A stretch of DNA of 64,000 bases from Pseudomonas peradeniyensis (GCF_014268935.2 NZ_JABWRJ020000005.1:434001-498000), one strand, 5' to 3'; numbered from the stretch's first letter, positions 16,067 to 26,677 are shown. Made by a program: numbers and translations. The notes: generated from the letters alone by a model not told the origin.

Positions 16067-17839
16067 ATGGCTAACATTCCTACGATTTCCTTCGACGCCA
16101 TCATCATCGGTGGCGGCGGCGCTGGCATGCGCGCAGCGCTGCAGCTGGCTCAAGGCGGCCACAAGACCGCCGTAGTCACCAAGGTGTTCCCGACCCGTTC
16201 GCACACCGTTTCCGCCCAGGGCGGCATCACCTGCGCCATCGCTTCGGCCGACCCGAACGACGACTGGCGCTGGCACATGTACGACACCGTCAAGGGTTCC
16301 GACTACATCGGTGACCAGGACGCGATCGAATACATGTGTCAGGAAGGCCCGGCTGCGGTCTTCGAGCTGGACCACATGGGCCTGCCGTTCTCGCGTACCG
16401 AGACTGGCCGTATCTACCAGCGCCCGTTCGGTGGCCAGTCCAAGGACTTTGGTAAAGGTGGCCAGGCCGCCCGTACCTGCGCCGCTTCCGACCGTACCGG
16501 TCACGCGCTGCTGCACACCCTGTACCAGGGCAACCTGAAGGCCGGCACCACCTTCCTCAACGAGTACTACGCCGTCGACCTGGTGAAGAACCAGGACGGC
16601 GCTTTCGTCGGTGTGATCGCGATCTGCATCGAAACCGGCGAAACCATGTACATCAAGTCCAAGGCCACCGTTCTGGCCACTGGCGGTGCCGGTCGTATCT
16701 ACGCCTCCACCACCAACGCCCTGATCAACACCGGTGACGGTGTCGGCATGGCCCTGCGTGCCGGCGTGCCGGTGCAGGACATCGAGATGTGGCAGTTCCA
16801 CCCGACCGGCATCGCCGGCGCCGGTGTACTGGTCACCGAGGGTTGCCGCGGTGAGGGTGGCTACCTGATCAACGCCCACGGCGAGCGCTTCATGGAGCGT
16901 TACGCGCCGAACGCGAAGGACCTGGCTGGCCGCGACGTGGTCGCCCGTTCCATGGTCAAAGAGATCATCGCCGGCAACGGCGTGGGCCCGAACAAGGACC
17001 ACGTACTGCTGAAGCTGGACCACCTGGGCGAGGAAGTGCTGCACAGCCGCCTGCCAGGCATCTGCGAACTGTCCAAGACCTTCGCCCACGTCGACCCAGT
17101 GGTCGCGCCGGTACCGGTCATCCCGACCTGCCACTACATGATGGGCGGCGTTGCCACCAACATTCATGGCCAGGCCATCACCATGGACGCCGAAGGCAAC
17201 GACCACATCATCCCGGGCCTGTTCGCCGTAGGTGAAGTGGCGTGCGTATCGGTTCACGGCGCCAACCGCCTGGGCGGCAACTCGCTGCTCGACCTGGTGG
17301 TCTTCGGTCGTGCCGCCGGCCTGCACCTGGAGAAGGCACTGAGCGACGGCGTCGAGTACCGCGATGCCAGCGACACCGACATCGACGTTGCCCTGAACCG
17401 CCTGAGCAAGCTCAACGAGCGTACCACCGGCGAAGACGTCGCCAGCCTCAAGCGCGAGCTGCAGAGCTGCATGCAGAACTACTTCGGTGTATTCCGTACC
17501 GGCGAATACATGCAGAAGGGTATCGAGCAGCTGGCCGGCCTGCGTGACCGCATCGCCAACGTCAAGATCAACGACAAGTCCCAGGCCTTCAACACCGCGC
17601 GTATCGAAGCGCTGGAGCTGCAGAACCTGCTGGAAGTCGCCGAAGCGACCGCCATTGCCGCTGAAGCCCGTAAAGAGTCCCGCGGCGCGCACGCCCGTGA
17701 AGACTTCGAAGACCGTGACGACGAAAACTGGCTGTGCCACACCCTGTACTACCCGGGTGAGAAGCGCGTCGCCAAGCGTGGCGTCAACTTTGCGCCGAAG
17801 ACAGTTCCTGCCTTCGAACCGAAAGTCCGGACTTACTAA
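16067..17839 (+). CDS. sdhA: Succinate dehydrogenase flavoprotein subunit
   Basis: A 590-residue subunit that oxidises succinate to fumarate with covalent FAD. The dinucleotide fold is IIIGGGGAGMRAALQLA. The FAD-attachment His is His46 in TRSHTVSAQGG. The substrate loop HPTGIAGAGVLVTEGCRGEG and the GANRLGGNSLLDLVVFGR motif are intact. Its length equals that of other gammaproteobacterial SdhA. It is the third gene of the sdhCDAB-suc operon, with sdhB starting 11 bases downstream. Confidence 0.98.
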   Translation: MANIPTISFDAIIIGGGGAGMRAALQLAQGGHKTAVVTKVFPTRSHTVSAQGGITCAIASADPNDDWRWHMYDTVKGSDYIGDQDAIEYMCQEGPAAVFELDHMGLPFSRTETGRIYQRPFGGQSKDFGKGGQAARTCAASDRTGHALLHTLYQGNLKAGTTFLNEYYAVDLVKNQDGAFVGVIAICIETGETMYIKSKATVLATGGAGRIYASTTNALINTGDGVGMALRAGVPVQDIEMWQFHPTGIAGAGVLVTEGCRGEGGYLINAHGERFMERYAPNAKDLAGRDVVARSMVKEIIAGNGVGPNKDHVLLKLDHLGEEVLHSRLPGICELSKTFAHVDPVVAPVPVIPTCHYMMGGVATNIHGQAITMDAEGNDHIIPGLFAVGEVACVSVHGANRLGGNSLLDLVVFGRAAGLHLEKALSDGVEYRDASDTDIDVALNRLSKLNERTTGEDVASLKRELQSCMQNYFGVFRTGEYMQKGIEQLAGLRDRIANVKINDKSQAFNTARIEALELQNLLEVAEATAIAAEARKESRGAHAREDFEDRDDENWLCHTLYYPGEKRVAKRGVNFAPKTVPAFEPKVRTY

Positions 17840-17850
17840 GGGTGGCCGCT

Positions 17851-18555
17851 ATGTTGCAAGTCGAAGTTTATCGTTACAACCCGGACACCGATTCGGCGCC
17901 GAAGATGCAGACCTTCCAGGTCGACACCGGCGGCAAGGATCTGATGGTCCTGGACGTGCTGGCGCTGATCAAGGAGCAGGACGAGGGCTTCTCGTACCGT
18001 CGCTCCTGCCGTGAAGGCGTGTGCGGTTCCGACGGTATGAACATCAACGGCAAGAACGGCCTGGCGTGCATCACGCCGCTGTCCGCTGTCGTAAAAGGTA
18101 ACAAGTTGGTCCTGCGTCCGCTGCCAGGCCTGCCGGTTATCCGTGACCTGGTCGTCGATATGAGCATCTTCTACAAGCAGTACGAGAAGGTGAAGCCGTT
18201 CCTGCAGAACGACACGCCGGCCCCGGCCATCGAGCGTCTGCAGTCGCCGGAAGATCGCGACAAGCTGGACGGTCTGTACGAGTGCATCCTGTGCGCTTGC
18301 TGCTCGACCTCCTGCCCATCGTTCTGGTGGAACCCGGACAAGTTCCTGGGCCCCGCCGCGCTGCTGCAGGCCTACCGTTTCCTGGCCGACAGCCGCGACA
18401 CCAAGACTCAGGAGCGCCTGGCGTCCCTGGATGACCCGTTCAGCGTGTTCCGCTGCCGCGGGATCATGAACTGCGTGAACGTTTGCCCGAAAGGTCTGAA
18501 TCCGACCAAGGCAATCGGCCACGTACGTAACATGCTGCTGCAAAGCGGCACCTGA
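17851..18555 (+). CDS. sdhB: Succinate dehydrogenase iron-sulfur subunit
   Basis: A 234-residue protein carrying three clusters: the 2Fe-2S motif SCREGVCGSDGMNINGK, the 4Fe-4S motif CILCACCSTSCPSFWW, and the 3Fe-4S ligands in CRGIMNCVNVCPKGLNP. It conducts electrons from SdhA to the quinone site. The ATG at 17851 has AGGGTGG five bases upstream; a GTG three codons earlier is a poorer choice. The C-terminus is complete and a 245-bp gap separates it from sucA. Confidence 0.97.
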   Translation: MLQVEVYRYNPDTDSAPKMQTFQVDTGGKDLMVLDVLALIKEQDEGFSYRRSCREGVCGSDGMNINGKNGLACITPLSAVVKGNKLVLRPLPGLPVIRDLVVDMSIFYKQYEKVKPFLQNDTPAPAIERLQSPEDRDKLDGLYECILCACCSTSCPSFWWNPDKFLGPAALLQAYRFLADSRDTKTQERLASLDDPFSVFRCRGIMNCVNVCPKGLNPTKAIGHVRNMLLQSGT

Positions 18556-18800
18556 TTCAAAGCGTTGTACCTGCAGTAAGCCGAGGTGCGGGTGGTGAGC
18601 CCGCACTGAGGTAAAACCCGAGCAAGGGCTCAAAAAGCCCGCGCTCATTACCTATGAAGATATGAGACCAGCAGGGGCTTCCGGGCTGGTACCCGGAAAA
18701 TCAGCAGGATCCAGGTGGCGTGGTTCAGTCGCTGTGTTCGGACTTTTCCAGGTTTGCTGTGGCTCTCGCCGATCAGTCCCCTAACCGAGGGTGACCAAGC
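18556..18800 (+). other. 245-bp sdhB-sucA spacer with two stem-loops
   Basis: GTGCGGG (18586-18592) pairs with CCCGCAC (18600-18606), and GGGCT (18626-18630) with AGCCC (18636-18640). Neither is followed by a T run, so they look like mRNA-processing or stabilising structures rather than terminators. No convincing promoter or reading frame was seen. The spacer may uncouple sdh from suc mRNA levels. Confidence 0.5.
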
Positions 18801-21632
18801 ATGCAAGAAAGCGTGATGCAGCGCATGTGGGATAGCGCCCACCTTTCAGGTGGTAACGCTGCATATGTGGAAGAGCTTTATGAGCTCTACCTGCACGACC
18901 CTAACGCTGTGCCAGAAGAGTGGCGCACTTACTTCCAGAAGTTGCCCGCCGACGGCAGCACCGCTACCGATGTATCGCACTCGACGATCCGCGACCATTT
19001 CGTACTGCTGGCAAAGAACCAGCGCCGCGCCCAACCGGTATCCGCCGGGAGCGTGAGCAGTGAACACGAGAAGAAGCAGGTTGAAGTGCTGCGACTGATC
19101 CAGGCCTATCGTATGCGCGGCCATCAGGCTGCCAAGCTCGACCCGTTGGGGTTGTGGCAGCGTCCTGCGCCCGTAGACCTGTCGATCAATCACTACGGCT
19201 TGACCAATGCCGATCTTGATACGACCTTCCGTGCCGGCGACCTGTTCATCGGCAAAGAGGAAGCGAGCCTACGCGAAATTTTCGAAGCGCTGCAGAAGAC
19301 ATATTGTCGCACCATTGGCGCCGAGTTCACCCACATCGTCGATTCCGAGCAGCGCAGCTGGTTCCAGCAGCGCCTGGAAAGCGTACGTGGCCGTCCGGAA
19401 TTCTCCGCCGACGTGCAGGCTCACCTGCTCGAACGCGTTACGGCCGGTGAGGGCCTGGAGAAGTACCTGGGCACCAAGTACCCGGGCACCAAGCGCTTCG
19501 GCCTCGAGGGTGGCGAAAGCCTGATCCCGATGCTGGACGAAATGATCCAGCGCTCCGGTTCCTACGGCACCAAGGAAGTCGTGATCGGCATGGCCCACCG
19601 TGGCCGCCTCAACGTGCTCGTCAACACCTTCGGCAAGAACCCGCGCGAGCTGTTCGACGAGTTCGAAGGCAAGAAGATGAACGAGCTGGGCTCCGGTGAC
19701 GTGAAGTATCACCAGGGCTTCTCCTCCAACGTGATGACCCCCGGTGGCGAAGTCCACCTGGCCATGGCGTTCAACCCCTCCCACCTGGAAATCGTCTCGC
19801 CAGTGGTGGAAGGTTCGGTTCGCGCCCGCCAGGATCGCCGCAACGACACCGTTGGCGACAAGGTCCTGCCGATCTCCATCCACGGTGACGCAGCGTTCGC
19901 CGGCCAGGGTGTGGTCATGGAAACCTTCCAGATGTCGCAGACCCGCGGTTTCAAGACCGGCGGCACCGTGCACATCGTGATCAACAACCAGGTCGGTTTC
20001 ACCATCAGCAACCCGCTGGATGCGCGCTCCACCGAGTACGCCACCGACGTTGCCAAGATGATCCAGGCGCCGATCCTGCACGTGAACGGCGATGATCCGG
20101 AAGCGGTGATGTTCGTCACCCAGCTGGCCATTGACTACCGCATGCAGTTCAAGCGTGACGTGGTCATCGACCTGGTCTGCTACCGTCGTCGCGGCCACAA
20201 CGAGGCCGACGAGCCGAACGGCACCCAGCCTTTGATGTACCAGCAGATCAGCAAGCAGCGCACCACCCGTGAGCTGTACGCCGAGCAACTGATCAGCGCC
20301 GGTCGCATCGACGCCGAGCGCGCCCAGGCCAAGATCGACGAGTACCGCAACGCCCTGGACAACGGCCTGCACGTGGTCAAGAGCCTGGTCAAGGAGCCGA
20401 ACCGCGAGCTGTTCGTCGACTGGCGTCCGTACCTGGGCCATGCCTGGACCGCGCGTCACGACACCCGCTTCGACCTCAAGACCCTGCAGGAGCTGTCGGC
20501 CAAGCTGCTCGAGCTGCCTGAAGGTTTCGTCGTCCAGCGCCAGGTCGCGAAGATCTACGAAGATCGCCAGAAGATGCAGGCCGGTGGCTTGCCGATCAAC
20601 TGGGGTTATGCAGAGACCATGGCCTACGCCACCCTGCAGTTCGAAGGTCACCCGATCCGCATGACCGGCCAGGACATCGGCCGTGGCACCTTCTCGCACC
20701 GTCACGCGGTGCTGCACAACCAGAAGGACGCCAGCACCTACGTGCCGCTGAAGAACCTGTTCCCGGGCCAGCCGCGTTTCGACCTGTACGACTCCTTCCT
20801 CTCGGAAGAAGCGGTACTGGCCTTCGAATACGGCTACTCGACCACCACGCCGAACGCGCTGGTGATCTGGGAAGCCCAGTTCGGCGACTTCGCCAACGGT
20901 GCGCAAGTGGTGATCGACCAGTTCATCACCAGCGGCGAGCACAAGTGGGGCCGCCTGTGCGGTCTGACCATGCTGCTGCCACACGGTTATGAAGGCCAGG
21001 GTCCGGAGCACTCCTCCGCGCGTCTGGAGCGCTACCTGCAGCTGTGCGCCGAGCACAACATCCAGGTCTGCGTGCCGACCACCCCGGCACAGATCTACCA
21101 CCTGCTGCGTCGCCAGGTCATCCGTCCGCTGCGCAAGCCGCTGGTCGTGCTGACGCCGAAGTCGCTGCTGCGCCACAAGCTGGCCATCTCGACCCTGGAA
21201 GACCTGGCCGATGGCTCGTTCCAGACCGTGATCCCGGAAATCGACACCCTGGATCCGGCCAAGGTCGAACGCCTGGTCCTGTGCGGTGGCAAGGTCTACT
21301 ACGACCTGCTGGAAAAACGCCGTGCCGAAGGCCGCGAAGATATCGCCATCGTGCGTATCGAGCAGCTGTATCCGTTCCCTGAGGACGACCTGGTCGAGAT
21401 CCTCGCGCCTTACACCAACCTCAAGCACGCAGTGTGGTGTCAGGAAGAGCCGATGAACCAGGGCGCCTGGTACAGCAGCCAGCACCACATGCGCCGTATC
21501 CTGGGCCGCCACAACAAGGCGCTGGTCCTGGAATACGCCGGTCGCGACGCTTCCGCCGCGCCAGCTTGTGGTTACGCATCGAAGCACGCCGAACAGCAGG
21601 AAAAACTGCTGCAAGACGCCTTCACTGTCTAA
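18801..21632 (+). CDS. sucA: 2-oxoglutarate dehydrogenase E1 component
   Basis: A 943-residue thiamine-diphosphate enzyme that decarboxylates 2-oxoglutarate and transfers the succinyl group to the lipoyl arm of SucB. It starts MQESVMQRMWDSAHLSGGNA, the N-terminal E2-binding helix of the family. Further motifs are GMAHRGRLNVLVN, the ThDP/Mg region IHGDAAFAGQGVV with INNQVGFT, and the late HEGQGPEHSSARLERYLQ-like site (GYEGQGPEHSSAR). Length matches E. coli SucA (933). sucB follows 42 bases later. Confidence 0.98.
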   Translation: MQESVMQRMWDSAHLSGGNAAYVEELYELYLHDPNAVPEEWRTYFQKLPADGSTATDVSHSTIRDHFVLLAKNQRRAQPVSAGSVSSEHEKKQVEVLRLIQAYRMRGHQAAKLDPLGLWQRPAPVDLSINHYGLTNADLDTTFRAGDLFIGKEEASLREIFEALQKTYCRTIGAEFTHIVDSEQRSWFQQRLESVRGRPEFSADVQAHLLERVTAGEGLEKYLGTKYPGTKRFGLEGGESLIPMLDEMIQRSGSYGTKEVVIGMAHRGRLNVLVNTFGKNPRELFDEFEGKKMNELGSGDVKYHQGFSSNVMTPGGEVHLAMAFNPSHLEIVSPVVEGSVRARQDRRNDTVGDKVLPISIHGDAAFAGQGVVMETFQMSQTRGFKTGGTVHIVINNQVGFTISNPLDARSTEYATDVAKMIQAPILHVNGDDPEAVMFVTQLAIDYRMQFKRDVVIDLVCYRRRGHNEADEPNGTQPLMYQQISKQRTTRELYAEQLISAGRIDAERAQAKIDEYRNALDNGLHVVKSLVKEPNRELFVDWRPYLGHAWTARHDTRFDLKTLQELSAKLLELPEGFVVQRQVAKIYEDRQKMQAGGLPINWGYAETMAYATLQFEGHPIRMTGQDIGRGTFSHRHAVLHNQKDASTYVPLKNLFPGQPRFDLYDSFLSEEAVLAFEYGYSTTTPNALVIWEAQFGDFANGAQVVIDQFITSGEHKWGRLCGLTMLLPHGYEGQGPEHSSARLERYLQLCAEHNIQVCVPTTPAQIYHLLRRQVIRPLRKPLVVLTPKSLLRHKLAISTLEDLADGSFQTVIPEIDTLDPAKVERLVLCGGKVYYDLLEKRRAEGREDIAIVRIEQLYPFPEDDLVEILAPYTNLKHAVWCQEEPMNQGAWYSSQHHMRRILGRHNKALVLEYAGRDASAAPACGYASKHAEQQEKLLQDAFTV

Positions 21633-21674
21633 CGCCTTCGCGCACCTGAAACCGAATTTAAGGAAACACAGATA

Positions 21675-22898
21675 ATGGCTATCGAGATCAAAGCCCCAAC
21701 CTTCCCGGAATCGGTTGCCGATGGCACCGTTGCCACCTGGCACAAGCAGCCGGGCGACGCCGTCAAGCGTGACGAGCTGATCGTCGACATCGAGACCGAC
21801 AAGGTCGTCCTGGAAGTCCTGGCCACCGCCGACGGCGTGCTGGGCGCCATCGTCAAGGGCGAGGGCGACACCGTCCTGTCCGACGAAGTCCTGGGCTCGA
21901 TCGTTGAAGGTGGCGCCGCCGCCGCAGCTCCGGCTGCCGCGCCTGCCGCTGCTGCTCCGGCCGCCGCTGCCGCCGACGCTGGCGAAGACGACCCGGTTGC
22001 CGCTCCAGCCGCGCGCAAGCTGGCTGAAGAGAACGGCATCGACCTCGCTACCGTTGCCGGCACCGGCAAGGGTGGTCGCATCACCAAGGAAGACGTCGTT
22101 GCTGCCGTTGCCAACAAGAAGTCGGCCCCTGCCGCTGCACCGGCTGCCAAGCCGGCCGCTGCTGCCGCTGCCCCGGTCGTCGTCGCCGCTGGCGACCGTA
22201 CCGAGAAGCGCGTGCCGATGACCCGCCTGCGCGCCAAGATCGCCGAGCGTCTGGTCGAAGCACAGTCGAACATGGCCATGCTGACCACCTTCAACGAAGT
22301 CGACATGACCGAAGTCATGGCCCTGCGTTCGAAGTACAAGGACCTGTTCGAGAAGACCCACAACGGCGTGCGCCTGGGCTTCATGTCGTTCTTCGTCAAG
22401 GCTGCCACCGAGGCGCTGAAGCGCTTCCCGGCGGTCAACGCCTCGATCGACGGCAACGACATCGTCTACCACGGCTTTGCTGATGTCGGCGTCGCCGTCT
22501 CCAGCGATCGTGGCCTGGTGGTACCGGTGCTGCGCAACGCCGAATCGATGTCGCTGGCCGAGATCGAGAACGGCATCGCCACCTTCGGCAAGAAAGCCCG
22601 TGACGGCAAACTGTCGATCGAAGAGATGACTGGCGGTACCTTCACCATCACCAACGGTGGTACCTTCGGCTCGATGATGTCGACCCCGATCGTCAACCCG
22701 CCGCAGGCCGCGATCCTGGGTATGCACAACATCATCCAGCGCCCGATGGCCATCAATGGCCAAGTGGTGATCCGCCCGATGATGTACCTGGCGCTGTCCT
22801 ATGACCACCGCCTGATCGACGGCAAGGAAGCGGTAACCTTCCTGGTGACCATCAAGAACCTGCTGGAAGATCCGTCTCGCCTGCTGCTGGACATCTAA
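21675..22898 (+). CDS. sucB: 2-oxoglutarate dehydrogenase E2, dihydrolipoyl succinyltransferase
   Basis: A 407-residue core subunit. There is one N-terminal lipoyl domain with the lipoylated Lys43 in [10 protein letters not shown]. An Ala/Pro linker (about 80-105) leads to a peripheral-subunit-binding domain (about 110-148, [20 protein letters not shown]). A second Ala/Pro linker leads to the catalytic domain, which holds His378 in SYDHRLIDG. It transfers succinyl from the lipoyl arm to CoA. The Ala-rich linkers explain the long shadow frames on both strands here. Confidence 0.98.
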
Positions 22899-22990
22899 TC
22901 AACTAGCTGCGCGCTGCCGGCCCCGCTCTTCGCAAGAGGCGGGGCCGTGCGGTACGCGGCCTGTAGCTTGTAGCTGATAAGGAATCTTTT

Positions 22991-24427
22991 ATGACCCAGA
23001 AATTCGACGTAGTGGTGATTGGTGCAGGTCCTGGCGGCTATGTTGCCGCCATCAAGGCTGCCCAACTCGGTCTGAAGACTGCCTGTATCGAGAAATACAC
23101 CGACGCCGAGGGCAAGCTGGCCCTGGGCGGCACCTGCCTGAACGTGGGTTGCATTCCGTCCAAGGCGCTGCTGGACAGCTCCTGGAAGTACAAGGAAGCC
23201 AAAGAGAGCTTCAACGTGCACGGCATCTCCACTGGCGAAGTGAAGATGGACGTGGCCGCGATGGTTGGCCGCAAGGCCGGTATCGTCAAGAACCTGACCG
23301 GTGGCGTCGCCACCCTGTTCAAGGCCAACGGCGTCACTTCGATCCAGGGCCACGGCAAGCTGCTGGCCGGCAAGAAAGTCGAAGTCACCAAGGCTGACGG
23401 CACCACCGAAGTCATCGAAGCCGAGAACGTGATCCTGGCTTCGGGTTCGCGTCCGATCGACATTCCGCCGGCCCCGGTCGACCAGAACGTCATCGTCGAC
23501 TCCACCGGTGCCTTGGAATTCCAGAGCGTACCGAAGCGCCTGGGCGTCATCGGTGCCGGCGTGATCGGCCTGGAGCTGGGCTCGGTATGGGCTCGCCTGG
23601 GTGCCGAAGTCACCGTCCTGGAAGCCCTGGACACCTTCCTGATGGCTGCCGACACCGCCGTGTCGAAAGAAGCCCAGAAGACCCTGACCAAGCAAGGCCT
23701 GGACATCAAGCTGGGCGCTCGCGTCACCGGCTCGAAAGTCAACGGCAACGAAGTCGAAGTCACCTACACCAACGCCGAAGGCGAGCAGAAGATCACCTTC
23801 GACAAGCTGATCGTCGCGGTCGGCCGTCGTCCTGTGACCACCGACCTGCTGGCCGCCGACAGCGGCGTGACCATCGATGAGCGTGGCTACATCTTCGTCG
23901 ACGATCACTGCGCCACCAGCGTTCCGGGCGTCTACGCCATCGGTGACGTGGTACGCGGCATGATGCTGGCGCACAAGGCCTCGGAAGAGGGCATCATGGT
24001 CGTCGAGCGCATCAAGGGCCACAAGGCCCAGATGAACTACGACCTGATCCCGTCGGTCATCTACACCCACCCGGAAATCGCGTGGGTCGGCAAGACCGAA
24101 CAGGCGTTGAAAGCCGAGGGCGTTGAGGTTAACGTGGGCACCTTCCCGTTCGCGGCCAGCGGCCGTGCGATGGCGGCCAACGACACCGGTGGTTTCGTCA
24201 AGGTCATCGCCGATGCCAAGACCGACCGCGTACTGGGCGTTCACGTGATCGGCCCATCGGCTGCCGAGCTGGTTCAGCAAGGCGCGATCGCAATGGAATT
24301 CGGCACCAGTGCCGAGGACCTGGGCATGATGGTCTTCAGCCATCCGACCCTGTCCGAAGCGTTGCATGAAGCAGCGCTGGCGGTGAATGGCGGTGCCATT
24401 CACGTCGCCAACCGTAAGAAGCGTTAA
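22991..24427 (+). CDS. lpdG: Dihydrolipoyl dehydrogenase (E3)
   Basis: A 478-residue FAD enzyme that reoxidises the lipoyl arm with NAD+. It has the FAD motif GAGPGGYVAAIKAAQLG, the redox pair Cys49/Cys54 in GGTCLNVGCIPSK, the NAD motif IGAGVIGLELGSVW, and the C-terminal active-site His in FSHPTLSEALHEA. Its place between sucB and sucC marks it as the E3 of the 2-oxoglutarate complex; in P. putida the equivalent LPD-Glc also serves the glycine cleavage and pyruvate systems. Confidence 0.97.
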   Translation: MTQKFDVVVIGAGPGGYVAAIKAAQLGLKTACIEKYTDAEGKLALGGTCLNVGCIPSKALLDSSWKYKEAKESFNVHGISTGEVKMDVAAMVGRKAGIVKNLTGGVATLFKANGVTSIQGHGKLLAGKKVEVTKADGTTEVIEAENVILASGSRPIDIPPAPVDQNVIVDSTGALEFQSVPKRLGVIGAGVIGLELGSVWARLGAEVTVLEALDTFLMAADTAVSKEAQKTLTKQGLDIKLGARVTGSKVNGNEVEVTYTNAEGEQKITFDKLIVAVGRRPVTTDLLAADSGVTIDERGYIFVDDHCATSVPGVYAIGDVVRGMMLAHKASEEGIMVVERIKGHKAQMNYDLIPSVIYTHPEIAWVGKTEQALKAEGVEVNVGTFPFAASGRAMAANDTGGFVKVIADAKTDRVLGVHVIGPSAAELVQQGAIAMEFGTSAEDLGMMVFSHPTLSEALHEAALAVNGGAIHVANRKKR

Positions 24428-24437
24428 TTATAAGAAA

Positions 24438-24460
24438 CCACGGCGGGCTGCCCGTCGTGG
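24438..24460 (+). other. Stem-loop in the lpdG-sucC spacer
   Basis: CCACGGCGGG pairs with CCCGTCGTGG (one G-T pair) around a CTG-type loop within the 172-bp gap. There is no T tract, so it is more likely a 3'-end protecting or attenuating structure than a full terminator. No separate promoter for sucC could be seen. Confidence 0.5.
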
Positions 24461-24599
24461 GTCTTGCGTGCAAGACTCACCGCGGAACGTCCGCCGGACC
24501 GGATCACACGGGAAAACCCGGGGTCAACGGTCACAGGTGGTGCGGCGCCAGTAATGGCGCAGCGCCGAAGCGCAGTACCTAACGAAGACGGTAAAAAGC

Positions 24600-25766
24600 A
24601 TGAATCTTCACGAGTATCAGGGTAAGCAGCTGTTCGCTGAGTACGGCCTGCCAGTTTCCAAGGGTTTCGCTGTCGATACCCCTGAGCAAGCTGCAGAAGC
24701 CTGCGACAAGATCGGCGGGAACGAGTGGGTCGTCAAAGCCCAGGTCCACGCCGGTGGTCGCGGCAAGGCGGGCGGCGTCAAGCTGGTTCGCAGCAAGGAA
24801 GACGCCAAGGCGTTCGCTGCTCAGTGGCTGGGCAAGAACCTGGTCACCTACCAGACCGACGCCAACGGTCAGCCAGTTTCCAAGATCCTGGTCGAATCCT
24901 GCACTGACATCGCCAAAGAGCTGTACCTGGGCGCTGTAGTCGATCGTTCGAGCCGTCGCATCGTGTTCATGGCCTCCACCGAAGGTGGCGTGGACATCGA
25001 GAAGGTTGCTCACGAGACTCCTGAGAAGATCCTCAAGGCCACCATCGATCCGCTGGTCGGCGCTCAGCCGTTCCAGGGTCGTGAACTGGCGTTCCAGCTG
25101 GGTCTGGAAGGCAAGCAGGTTCAACAGTTCGCCAAGATCTTCGTAGGCCTGGCCAAGCTGTTCAAGGATCACGATCTGGCCCTGCTGGAAGTGAACCCGC
25201 TGGTGATCAAGGCCGATGGCGATCTGCACTGCCTCGATGCCAAGATCAACATCGACGCCAACGCCATGTACCGTCAGCCGAAGCTGAAGACCTTCCACGA
25301 CCCGTCGCAGGACGACGCCCGTGAAGCCCACGCCGCCAAGTTCGAACTGAACTACGTCGCCCTCGAAGGCAACATCGGCTGCATGGTCAACGGTGCCGGC
25401 CTGGCCATGGGTACCATGGACATCGTCAACCTGCACGGCGGCAAGCCAGCCAACTTCCTCGACGTGGGCGGCGGCGCTACCAAAGAGCGCGTTACCGAAG
25501 CGTTCAAGATCATTCTGTCCGACAGCAATGTCGCGGCCGTCCTGGTCAACATCTTCGGCGGCATCGTTCGCTGCGACATGATTGCCGAAGGCATCATCGG
25601 CGCTGTGAAAGAAGTCGGCGTCAAGGTTCCGGTTGTCGTTCGCCTCGAAGGCAACAACGCCGAACTGGGTGCTAAAGTACTGGCAGAAAGCGGTTTGAAC
25701 ATCATTGCGGCAACCAGCCTGACCGACGCTGCTCAACAAGTTGTCAAAGCTGCGGAGGGCAAGTAA
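24600..25766 (+). CDS. sucC: Succinyl-CoA synthetase, beta subunit
   Basis: A 388-residue ATP-grasp subunit starting [20 protein letters not shown]. Nucleotide-binding features include [19 protein letters not shown] and the Mg-binding [11 protein letters not shown]. The CoA/phosphate region [16 protein letters not shown] is intact. It forms the alpha2beta2 enzyme with SucD and yields ATP from succinyl-CoA. The stop TAA shares one base with the ATG of sucD, a sign of tight translational coupling. Confidence 0.98.
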
Positions 25767-26650
25767 TGAGCGTCCTGATCAATAAAGACACCAAAGTCAT
25801 CTGCCAGGGCTTCACCGGCTCGCAGGGTACTTTCCACTCCGAACAAGCCATCGCCTACGGCACCAAGATGGTCGGCGGCGTCACCCCGGGCAAGGGTGGC
25901 ACCACCCACCTGGGCCTGCCGGTGTTCAACACCGTGAAAGAAGCCGTGGAAGCCACCGGCGCTGACGCGTCGGTCATCTACGTACCGGCTCCTTTCTGCA
26001 AGGACTCGATCCTGGAAGCCGCCTTCGGTGGCATCAAGCTGATCGTCTGCATCACCGAGGGTATTCCTACCCTCGACATGCTGGACGCCAAGGTCAAGTG
26101 CGACGAGCTGGGCGTGACCCTGATCGGCCCGAACTGCCCAGGCGTGATCACTCCGGGCGAGTGCAAGATCGGCATCATGCCGGGTCACATCCACCTGCCA
26201 GGCAAGGTCGGTATCGTTTCGCGTTCTGGTACCCTGACCTACGAAGCTGTGAAGCAGACCACCGACGCCGGCTTCGGCCAGTCGACCTGCGTCGGCATCG
26301 GCGGTGACCCGATCCCGGGCTCCAACTTCATCGACATCCTGAAGCTGTTCCAGGAAGACCCGAAGACCGAAGCGATCGTCATGATCGGTGAGATCGGCGG
26401 TTCCGCTGAAGAAGAAGCCGCGGCCTACATCAAGGCCAACGTGACCAAGCCTGTCGTTTCCTACATCGCCGGTGTTACCGCACCTGCGGGCAAGCGCATG
26501 GGCCACGCTGGCGCCATCATCTCCGGTGGCAAGGGTACTGCGGACGAGAAGTTCGCCGCCCTGCAGGACGCCGGTGTGAAAACCGTGCGTTCCCTGGCTG
26601 ACATCGGCAAGGCCCTGGCCGAGCTGACTGGCTGGGAAGTCAAGAAGTAA
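25766..26650 (+). CDS. sucD: Succinyl-CoA synthetase, alpha subunit
   Basis: A 294-residue subunit that binds CoA and carries the phospho-histidine. It has an N-terminal Rossmann motif CQGFTGSQGTFHS, the segment GPNCPGVITPGECKIGIMPG, and the phosphorylated His247 in RMGHAGAIISGG. It is the last gene of the operon and is followed 27 bases later by a strong terminator. Sequence and length are typical. Confidence 0.98.
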   Translation: MSVLINKDTKVICQGFTGSQGTFHSEQAIAYGTKMVGGVTPGKGGTTHLGLPVFNTVKEAVEATGADASVIYVPAPFCKDSILEAAFGGIKLIVCITEGIPTLDMLDAKVKCDELGVTLIGPNCPGVITPGECKIGIMPGHIHLPGKVGIVSRSGTLTYEAVKQTTDAGFGQSTCVGIGGDPIPGSNFIDILKLFQEDPKTEAIVMIGEIGGSAEEEAAAYIKANVTKPVVSYIAGVTAPAGKRMGHAGAIISGGKGTADEKFAALQDAGVKTVRSLADIGKALAELTGWEVKK

Positions 26651-26677
26651 GTAACACGCAGTACCCCCCACGCGCAC

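Noticed and set aside
19269..22808. 1179-codon open frame antisense to sucA-sucB
   Set aside because: Antisense shadow of high-GC genes; His/Gly/Asp/Val-rich with no domain pattern, and it crosses the sucA-sucB junction.
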